NCBI GenBank assembly: GCA_003170035.1
Contig: PMZX01000406.1
Location: 1 to 10,642 of the forward strand
DNA length: 10,642 bases
Direction: 5' to 3'
From: Myxococcales bacterium
Lineage (GTDB): Bacteria > Myxococcota_A > Polyangia > Fen-1088
Made by a program: the position numbers and the translations under genes. The notes under the pieces were generated by a model. It did not search any database, was not told the DNA's origin, and saw nothing but the letters and a program-made list of their open reading frames with translations. Positions 5,465-10,642 of the stretch are shown here, in pieces; position 1 is the first letter of the stretch; each line of letters begins with the position of its first letter.

Positions 5465-7722
5465 GGCGAGTGCTTGCTTCCCGGAACTCCCCGTGGCGAG
5501 CGCGCCGGCTGTCCGGTTGGCTGGTTGGCCTGGCGGTCAGCCTTGCCGCGTGCAACGGGAAACCGGCCAGGAAGGCGCCGCGGGTCAACCGGCTGGCGCG
5601 GGAGACCTGGGCTGCCACCCATCTGGAGGTTTCGCGCAGGGAACTGCTGCCCAGGACCGTGGTCGCCCGGCCGGACGCACTGGTGTGGCGCGTGAGCGCC
5701 GGGCAATTCGCCGCGGACCCAAGTGGCGCGGTCCGCTTCGCCGGGCCGGGCGTCGCCGAGACCGTCGCGGCCGTCACGCTCAGCCCCGCGGTGGCCTACT
5801 CGCTGCGGGCGCGGGGCGAGGGCGGTCTGGCCGTGGAATCTCGAAGCGCGCTGGGCAACCGGCAATCTGTCTGGGAGGAGGCGACCAAGCAGCGGGGTCC
5901 CGCCGGTGTCGAATTCGAGCAGGAGCTTTCTCTGGGCGCGGACCGGGTGGACATCCGGATCCGGGCCGCAGGGCCGGGGACACTGCACCATCTCTGGATC
6001 GGCGAGCGGCCCGTGCGCAGTAAACTGCAGATCACCAATGCGCGGGATGCGGCACTGCGGGGGTTCGTGCGCCGTCCCGCCGGTGAGCTCGAGCACATAC
6101 TGGATTCCTTGCTGGCCACCGGACGCAGCGAGTACGAGTGGCCGCTGGCGTCGGTGCCCTACCCGCGCATGTTCACGGTCGAGATTGCGTCCGTCGAACG
6201 TCATGGTGAGGATCGCGAGCCGCCGGCCCCGGTTGCCATGATGGTCGACTTTCACGCCGACGGGGAATGGCACGAGGCTATGCGTCGGGTGCGGGGCGGG
6301 CCGCAGGATGCGGCTGGGTGGCTGCACCTGCGCATGGAGGTGAAGAACGCGGACGGGGTCCGCCTCCGCACCGAGCCGACCGCTGCCGGCCGTGCCGCGA
6401 CCGTCGCATGGGGAATGCCCACCGTGCGTCCGGCCGAAAGGGGCAACGCGCCTGACGTGTTCATTTTCACTCTGGATGCCCTGCGCGCCGACCATCTAGG
6501 CACCTACGGCAGCACGCTGGGCCTGACGCCGACGCTCGACCGGATCGCCGGGCAATCCGCGGTGTTCGACCAGGCCCGCACCGCGCGCGGCAACACCTGG
6601 GAATCGCTGGCCGGCATCGCGTATGGAACCTTCCCCGAGACCGTCGGGGTCGGCCGGCAGGGCGACCTGCCCCATCGCGACGTGCACAATCTGCCGCAAG
6701 TGTTCGGAGAGGCCGGGTACCTCACCGCCCGCCTGGGATGGTCCCTGATGCCGCCTGGCATCCTCGGGTCGATCGACGTGGAGGAGGACGCGGAGCAGGG
6801 ACACGTGGGGGACAAGTCCGTCATGACCCGCCTCCACTCGCTGCTGGAGCACCAGCGGGATGTGCCCCTGTTCGTCTGGGTCCATTTCACCTCCACGCAC
6901 TACCCGTATGCGCCGGACACCGAATTCCTTCCGCCCGAGGTTCCGCGCGGGATCGTCGACCAGACGTTTGCCAAACCGGTCGACGACGCTTTCGCCCAGG
7001 TGGTGAAGGAACGCGGCCCCCCCGAAGCGATCCGCAACTACCAGGCCCTCTATCAGGCCAGCGTTCGCCAGACCGACGCCTACCTGGGCCAGATCCTCGC
7101 CGATTTGCTCAGGCCGGATCGACCGGGTGGGCCGCCCATCGTGGCGTTTCTCGCCGATCACGGCGCGCACATGGGCGAGGGCGGGCTGTGGTTCGTGCAT
7201 GCGACCTTGGCCGGTTGTGTTCTGCGCATCCCACTCATCATCTACGCGCCCGGCCGCATCTCGCCCGGGCGTATCTCGCCGCTGGTCCGTTCCATCGACC
7301 TCGGAGCGACCCTGCTCGACTACGCGGGGCTGCCCAGCGGAGGGTTTGCCGGGCAGACGCTGCGCCCGCTCATCGAGGGCCGGCGTGAAGGCGGCCGTAC
7401 GAACATCGTGCGCAAACTGCCTTATGAAACGTACGCGATTGAGAACGACCGCTTCAAGCTGATCGTGAACCCGCTGGGACAGAAGTTCTTCTGGCCGCAA
7501 TTTCGCGGACTGACGGTGGACTGGCCGCTGGTCGAGCTCTTCGAGTGGCACCGCGATCCTGGGGAGACGCAGAACCTGGAGGCACAAGAACCGCTGGCAG
7601 TTGGTGAGCTCTGGCGCCAGCTCGGCTCGTCGCGCATGACGGTCGAGCGGCCGATCACTCCTGAGGTGAGAAACCTCTTGATCCAGGCCGGCTACCTGCC
7701 CGTGGAGACCACGGCCCCCTGA
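5461..7722 (+). CDS. Sulfatase/alkaline-phosphatase-superfamily lipoprotein
   Basis: The 753-aa product begins with an Arg-rich n-region, a hydrophobic core and the lipobox LAAC (Cys31). Asn at +2 would favour the outer membrane under the E. coli Lol rule. Residues about 40-315 are an N-terminal region without a motif I can name, probably beta-rich, ending near VAWGMP (W317). The sulfatase-fold domain follows. Its signatures are FTLDALRADHLGTYGS (D339), ARGNTWESLAG (T379 at the nucleophile position), STHYPYAPD, FLADHGAHMG (D566, H567) and WFVHA (H580), ending with FEWHRDPGETQNL. As in the preceding gene the nucleophile is Thr and the Pro and Arg of C-x-P-x-R are missing (T-W-E-S-L), so formylglycine chemistry is unlikely. 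The two proteins look like distant paralogues placed in different ways: five helices versus a lipid anchor. It is the last gene of the overlapping set. Substrate unknown. Confidence 0.87.
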   Translation: MRRVLASRNSPWRARRLSGWLVGLAVSLAACNGKPARKAPRVNRLARETWAATHLEVSRRELLPRTVVARPDALVWRVSAGQFAADPSGAVRFAGPGVAETVAAVTLSPAVAYSLRARGEGGLAVESRSALGNRQSVWEEATKQRGPAGVEFEQELSLGADRVDIRIRAAGPGTLHHLWIGERPVRSKLQITNARDAALRGFVRRPAGELEHILDSLLATGRSEYEWPLASVPYPRMFTVEIASVERHGEDREPPAPVAMMVDFHADGEWHEAMRRVRGGPQDAAGWLHLRMEVKNADGVRLRTEPTAAGRAATVAWGMPTVRPAERGNAPDVFIFTLDALRADHLGTYGSTLGLTPTLDRIAGQSAVFDQARTARGNTWESLAGIAYGTFPETVGVGRQGDLPHRDVHNLPQVFGEAGYLTARLGWSLMPPGILGSIDVEEDAEQGHVGDKSVMTRLHSLLEHQRDVPLFVWVHFTSTHYPYAPDTEFLPPEVPRGIVDQTFAKPVDDAFAQVVKERGPPEAIRNYQALYQASVRQTDAYLGQILADLLRPDRPGGPPIVAFLADHGAHMGEGGLWFVHATLAGCVLRIPLIIYAPGRISPGRISPLVRSIDLGATLLDYAGLPSGGFAGQTLRPLIEGRREGGRTNIVRKLPYETYAIENDRFKLIVNPLGQKFFWPQFRGLTVDWPLVELFEWHRDPGETQNLEAQEPLAVGELWRQLGSSRMTVERPITPEVRNLLIQAGYLPVETTAP
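7252..7281 (+). repeat. Tandem 15-bp in-frame duplication (GRISP-GRISP)
   Basis: Two adjacent 15-bp units, 7252-7266 and 7267-7281, each encode Gly-Arg-Ile-Ser-Pro within the sulfatase-like lipoprotein. They differ at a few bases, so the duplication is not brand new or has drifted. It lies in the loop after the conserved PLIIYAPG strand, where the family tolerates length change. Confidence 0.6.
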
Positions 7723-7945
7723 TCGAACATGCGGTATCGCGGTTATCGGACATCTTGACGGGGGCGCAGATCGCCCGGGTGCGCTCGCAGAAAGTACCAG
7801 ACCGTCGCGCTCATGGGCGCGATGCTCCTTCATGGTGACGGGCGCTGCCAGTGAAAGAACTGACAACCTACATTCCGCGCACGCAGCGCAAGGGGTTGCG
7901 ACAGTGGTTGACCTGGCCGGCGCTCGCAGGTCCTAATCCATACCC
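7723..7945. other. Intergenic region, 223 bp, no confirmed gene
   Basis: This is the longest non-coding stretch in the window. I see no GC-rich hairpin followed by a T-run, so no intrinsic terminator for the upstream operon. TTGACC at 7908-7913 resembles a -35 box, but nothing close to TATAAT lies 16-18 bp downstream. Small open frames exist (34 codons on plus at 7832-7936; 23 codons on minus at 7743-7814) without homology support. An operon boundary is plausible here given the gap size. Confidence 0.5.
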
Positions 7946-8932
7946 ATGCCCCCTTCAGCGGACCCTGACTGGCAGCGCCGCGTGATCGAGCGAGCCAAGG
8001 AGCTGGACCATGAGCACCGGCGCCATCCGCGCAGCCTTTGGCAGTCCGGGGCCGGCCTGGCCCTGTCCCTGCATTTCCTGCGCACGGCGACCCGACAACT
8101 CCTGACTGCCCCGCGCAGGCCCGAGCCGCGGCGGGTGGAGCATCCGGGGCCGGGCCAGATCGCCGTTACCTTTGTCGGCCACGCCACGGTCATGCTCACC
8201 ACGCCACTCGCGCGGGTGCTTACTGATCCCTATCTCGGCGATTTCTTGCTTGGCTTGCGCCGTGCCGAGGCGGCCTGCCTGCATTCCGCCGATGCGGCTG
8301 ACTTGAACTTGATCCTCATCTCGCACGCGCATCGTGATCGCCTGGACCTGGCCAGCCTGCGGCGCTTGCCCGGCCGAGCGGCGGTGCTGGTCCCGCCCCG
8401 CTGCGCGTCCCTGGTCAAGCGCCTGGGCTTTGCCCGCGTGGTCGAGCTGGCGCCGGGTCAGAGTTTCGAGTACGCGGACGTCGAGGTGACTGCGGTGGCG
8501 GCACGTCACGAGGGCGCGCGAGGTCTTTTCGACCGGGCCTGGCGTGGCACCTGCGGATACATCGTGCGCTCAGCCGGGGCCAACGTGTACTTCGCTGGCG
8601 GAACCGCCTATTTCTCAGGCTTCGAAGAGATCGGTCGGCGCCTGCACCCGGACGTTGCTCTTCTGCCGGTGGCCGGATACCAGCCGCCAGTCTTGCGCGA
8701 GGACAACATGTCGCCGCTCGACGCCGTGCAGGCCTTCACGGACCTCGGGGCCAGGCTGCTCGTCCCGGTGGGGCATGGGTCTTTTCCGCTCGGCTACGAG
8801 CCGCTCGACGAGCCCCTGCGTTGGCTCAGACAGATCTGCGCCGACCGCGGCCTCTCGGCCCAACTCGCCGTCCTCGGACATGGCGAAACCTGTTTCGTGA
8901 GGGCGGGGGATGGGAAATCACTGGGGCCATAG
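7946..8932 (+). CDS. Metallo-beta-lactamase-fold protein, NAPE-PLD/UlaG-like, with altered metal site
   Basis: The 328-aa protein matches the MBL-fold branch that includes N-acyl-phosphatidylethanolamine phospholipase D and UlaG-like lactonases. Matching segments are VTFVGHATVML (74-84), LTDPYLGDF (92-100), LISHAHRDRLD (124-134), YFAGGTAYFSGFEEIG (215-230), ALLPVAGYQPP (238-248), NMSPLDAVQAFTDLGARLLVP (from 254) and LGYEPLDEP (282-290). H127, H129, D131 and H188 are kept. The final His of HxHxDH is Arg132, the bridging Asp of FAGD is Gly219, and the His of the usual MHWGTF segment is Gly276, with a His next to it at 277. A two-metal hydrolase is therefore doubtful. No signal peptide is evident, so it is probably cytoplasmic. 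The start is limited by an in-frame TAA at 7934-7936, leaving ATG 7946 as the first start codon. It lacks a good Shine-Dalgarno. The gene follows the operon in the same direction after 223 bp. The fold is well supported; the activity is not. Confidence 0.87.
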   Translation: MPPSADPDWQRRVIERAKELDHEHRRHPRSLWQSGAGLALSLHFLRTATRQLLTAPRRPEPRRVEHPGPGQIAVTFVGHATVMLTTPLARVLTDPYLGDFLLGLRRAEAACLHSADAADLNLILISHAHRDRLDLASLRRLPGRAAVLVPPRCASLVKRLGFARVVELAPGQSFEYADVEVTAVAARHEGARGLFDRAWRGTCGYIVRSAGANVYFAGGTAYFSGFEEIGRRLHPDVALLPVAGYQPPVLREDNMSPLDAVQAFTDLGARLLVPVGHGSFPLGYEPLDEPLRWLRQICADRGLSAQLAVLGHGETCFVRAGDGKSLGP

Positions 8933-8996
8933 CCTTTACTCCGGCTCACTGCTAGAGTGCGCCGGCTGCAACGGTTAGCCCTGAAAAAATAGAGCC
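8933..8996. other. Short intergenic gap before the glycosyltransferase
   Basis: This 64-bp gap contains a weak GGCT/AGCC inverted repeat near 8964-8980 followed by an A-run rather than a T-run, so it is not an intrinsic terminator for plus-strand transcription. No clear promoter is visible. Co-transcription of the two flanking genes is possible. Confidence 0.4.
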
Positions 8997-10642
8997 ATGA
9001 GCTTCGTGGAAAGACTGCGCCGGGTTCCACCCGGCTGGTGGGTGGCGCTCTTCGCGATTGCGCTGATCCTGCCCCGCCTGGGTTCGTTCGGGTTCTGGGA
9101 CCCGTGGGAACTCAAGCTGGCGGAGCGTGCGCGCGACATCGCCCGCTCGGAATCTCTCTTCGACGTGACGGCCAACCGTCGCTTCACCCCTGAGCCGCCG
9201 CTCGACCTGGCCTGCAATGCGCTCGGCATGCGGATCTTTGGCGTGGGCGAGTTTGGCGGCCGCATCTCGGATGGCCTCTTCGGCATCCTGGCGATTCTCG
9301 GGGTGTACTGGGCAGGCCTCGGCCTTTTCCGTCAGCGCGCGGCCGTGCTCGGCGCCTTGGCGCTCGGCTCGATGCCGCTCTTCGTGCTGCAAGCCCGCCA
9401 GCTCACCTCGGACATGCCACTGGTGGCCGGGCTGGCGCTGGCCATGGGCGGGCTCGGCCGCTACGCCTGGCCGGCCGGAGGCGCGCGTCGGCCGCGCGAC
9501 CTGATTGTCGCTGGCGCTGGCCTGGTCATCGGTTTGTTCTCGGGCGGGGCGCTTCTGGGCGTGGGGCTGCCCTGCCTGGCATTCACTTTTGCGATCCTCG
9601 CGGGCTGGGGCCTGCGGCCGCGGCCTGCCGATGATCCGGCGGCCAGCAAACTCACCTCGCCCGGGGTGGGATCTCATTTGCCCGCTGGCACGAGCCTGGG
9701 TGCCAGCCTGCGTTCGCCCGGAATGCAGGGCGGTGTGGTGCTGATCGTGGCCGCGCTGGCCGGGGTGCTGGTGCTCGTGCTCACCATGACCAGGGCCAAC
9801 GTGGCTGGTCAGTACACCTTGCTGCTGGGCGGGGTTCCGCGCAGCGGGGCTCCCAGCGCAACCTTCGACTACATCATCCGCCAGCTCGGTTTCGGCCTGT
9901 TTCCCTGGAGCGCGCTGGCCATCTTCGCGCTCGGCCGGCCGCTCATCCGTCTGGGCGGGGGCGAAGAAGCAGATGGCGATCGCCTGGCGTTTGGCCAGCT
10001 CTTTCTTCTCATCTTCGCGGCGTTCGGTTTTGCCCTTTCCACGGTGTTCGTGCTCATGAGCGGCGAGGCGCGCTTTTGCGCGCTGGCACCGGTGGCGCTG
10101 GCTATTGGTGTCCTGCTCGACGAGGCGCTGGAGGGCGATCGCGCCGAGCCCGTGCTGGGGCTCCTGGTGGCGACCGGGACCATGGTGGTCGCGCGCGACC
10201 TGGTGCTCGGGCCCGAGGACTTGGTTTCCGTGCACACCCTCAACAAGGTCCAGTGGCCGGCCAAGCTCAAGCTGGGGTGGTTCTTCATCGCCGCCGGTCT
10301 GTTGGTTGGCGCCGGCCTCTACACGGGGCTGGCCACCCGAGGCCGGGCGCTCGGACGCGTGGCCTTGCGCGACCTGGGAAATGCGCGACGCTGGCACCGC
10401 TGGGTCGAGAAGGCCGTGGTCGAGGTCGGCCGCTGGGGCATCCAGGCGGCGGTGGTGGTGGCAGTGCTTTTCGCCCTGGTGCTGAGCCACGTGATCGTGC
10501 CCAAACTCTCCGGCGATCTCTCGTTCAAGCCACCGTTGGAATCGTATTCGCGTCTGGCCCGGCACGGCGAGCCCATCGGCCGCTACAAGGTCGAGGGCGA
10601 AGGCGCTCGATTCTACAGTCAGCGCGAGATGACGGATCTGCC
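8997..10642 (+). CDS. GT39/ArnT-like membrane glycosyltransferase, C-terminally truncated by the window edge
   Basis: The frame stays open from ATG 8997 to the window end (548 full codons seen, no stop). The protein is polytopic with the GT-C pattern: a first helix (about 14-34), then an external loop starting FWDPWELKLAERARDIA (D35, E38), where ArnT/PMT-type enzymes have their acidic active-site motif. Next come FTPEPPLDLACNALGMRIFG (63-82), corresponding to the EKPPL region, and ARQLTSDMPL (D139). Further hydrophobic segments follow to about residue 500, then the start of a soluble C-terminal part with YKVEGEGARFYSQ. Such enzymes use polyprenyl-phosphate sugars to glycosylate lipid A, other lipids or proteins on the outer face of the inner membrane. 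The Lys of EKPPL is Glu66 here. An in-frame TGA at 8982-8984 fixes ATG 8997 as the first start; AGAG at 8991-8994 is a weak ribosome site. It lies 64 bp after the MBL gene. Acceptor and donor are unknown. Confidence 0.88.
   Translation, partial: MSFVERLRRVPPGWWVALFAIALILPRLGSFGFWDPWELKLAERARDIARSESLFDVTANRRFTPEPPLDLACNALGMRIFGVGEFGGRISDGLFGILAILGVYWAGLGLFRQRAAVLGALALGSMPLFVLQARQLTSDMPLVAGLALAMGGLGRYAWPAGGARRPRDLIVAGAGLVIGLFSGGALLGVGLPCLAFTFAILAGWGLRPRPADDPAASKLTSPGVGSHLPAGTSLGASLRSPGMQGGVVLIVAALAGVLVLVLTMTRANVAGQYTLLLGGVPRSGAPSATFDYIIRQLGFGLFPWSALAIFALGRPLIRLGGGEEADGDRLAFGQLFLLIFAAFGFALSTVFVLMSGEARFCALAPVALAIGVLLDEALEGDRAEPVLGLLVATGTMVVARDLVLGPEDLVSVHTLNKVQWPAKLKLGWFFIAAGLLVGAGLYTGLATRGRALGRVALRDLGNARRWHRWVEKAVVEVGRWGIQAAVVVAVLFALVLSHVIVPKLSGDLSFKPPLESYSRLARHGEPIGRYKVEGEGARFYSQREMTDL

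Noticed and set aside
7832-7936. 34-codon plus-strand frame just upstream of the MBL gene, in the same frame
   Set aside because: No ribosome site, no recognisable sequence, and ended by the TAA that precedes the MBL start.
7908-7936. Possible sigma-70-type promoter before the MBL gene (TTGACC with TCCTAA 17 bp later)
   Set aside because: The -35 is fair but the -10 matches the consensus poorly; in high-GC DNA this is not distinguishable from chance.
8962-8990. Possible terminator after the MBL gene (GGCT/AGCC repeat with an A-run)
   Set aside because: The stem is only about 4 bp and the homopolymer is A on the coding strand, not T, so it does not fit an intrinsic terminator.
8952-10565. 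Long minus-strand open frame (about 537 codons) opposite the glycosyltransferase gene
   Set aside because: Its product is rich in Gln, Arg, His and Glu with no motif. The plus frame encodes a clear GT-C membrane protein, so this is a high-GC antisense shadow.
1-10642. tRNA, rRNA, CRISPR arrays, insertion sequences or phage genes
   Set aside because: I saw no cloverleaf-like tRNA sequence, no regularly spaced repeats, no terminal inverted repeats and no transposase or phage motif; GC content looks uniform by eye.

Overview
This is a high-GC bacterial window with dense coding and no RNA genes, insertion sequences or CRISPR. The envelope-oriented content fits a Gram-negative bacterium: two predicted lipoproteins, polytopic membrane enzymes and a GT39-type glycosyltransferase. 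The protein style (fused membrane/spermidine-synthase-like protein, extended cyclophilin, sulfatase-like lipoprotein) suggests a deltaproteobacterium in the old broad sense, perhaps Myxococcota. That placement is inference, not proof.

Layout. (1) A cyclophilin-type peptidyl-prolyl isomerase with a lipoprotein-like leader lies on the minus strand at the left edge (23-745). (2) A 64-bp divergent gap separates it from a plus-strand three-gene unit joined by two ATGA overlaps. The unit holds an 856-aa membrane protein with a C-terminal spermidine-synthase-like domain (810-3380), a five-helix membrane protein with a sulfatase/alkaline-phosphatase-superfamily ectodomain (3377-5464), and a lipoprotein of the same superfamily (5461-7722). 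(3) After a 223-bp gap comes a metallo-beta-lactamase-fold protein of the NAPE-PLD/UlaG type with several metal ligands replaced (7946-8932). (4) After 64 bp a GT39/ArnT-like membrane glycosyltransferase begins (8997) and runs off the right edge.

How they may work together. The three overlapping genes are almost certainly co-transcribed and translationally coupled. They place one soluble-fold transferase domain on a polytopic membrane base and two Thr-nucleophile phosphatase-superfamily domains outside the cytoplasmic membrane, one anchored by helices and one by lipid. This looks like a cell-envelope modification unit, and the downstream GT39 enzyme fits that theme, but the substrate cannot be read from sequence. 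A recurring oddity is that four of the enzymes depart from their families' textbook active-site residues: Gln at the expected acid in the spermidine-synthase-like domain, Thr with no following Arg in both sulfatase-like proteins, and lost metal ligands in the MBL protein. This is the part of the window most worth following up.
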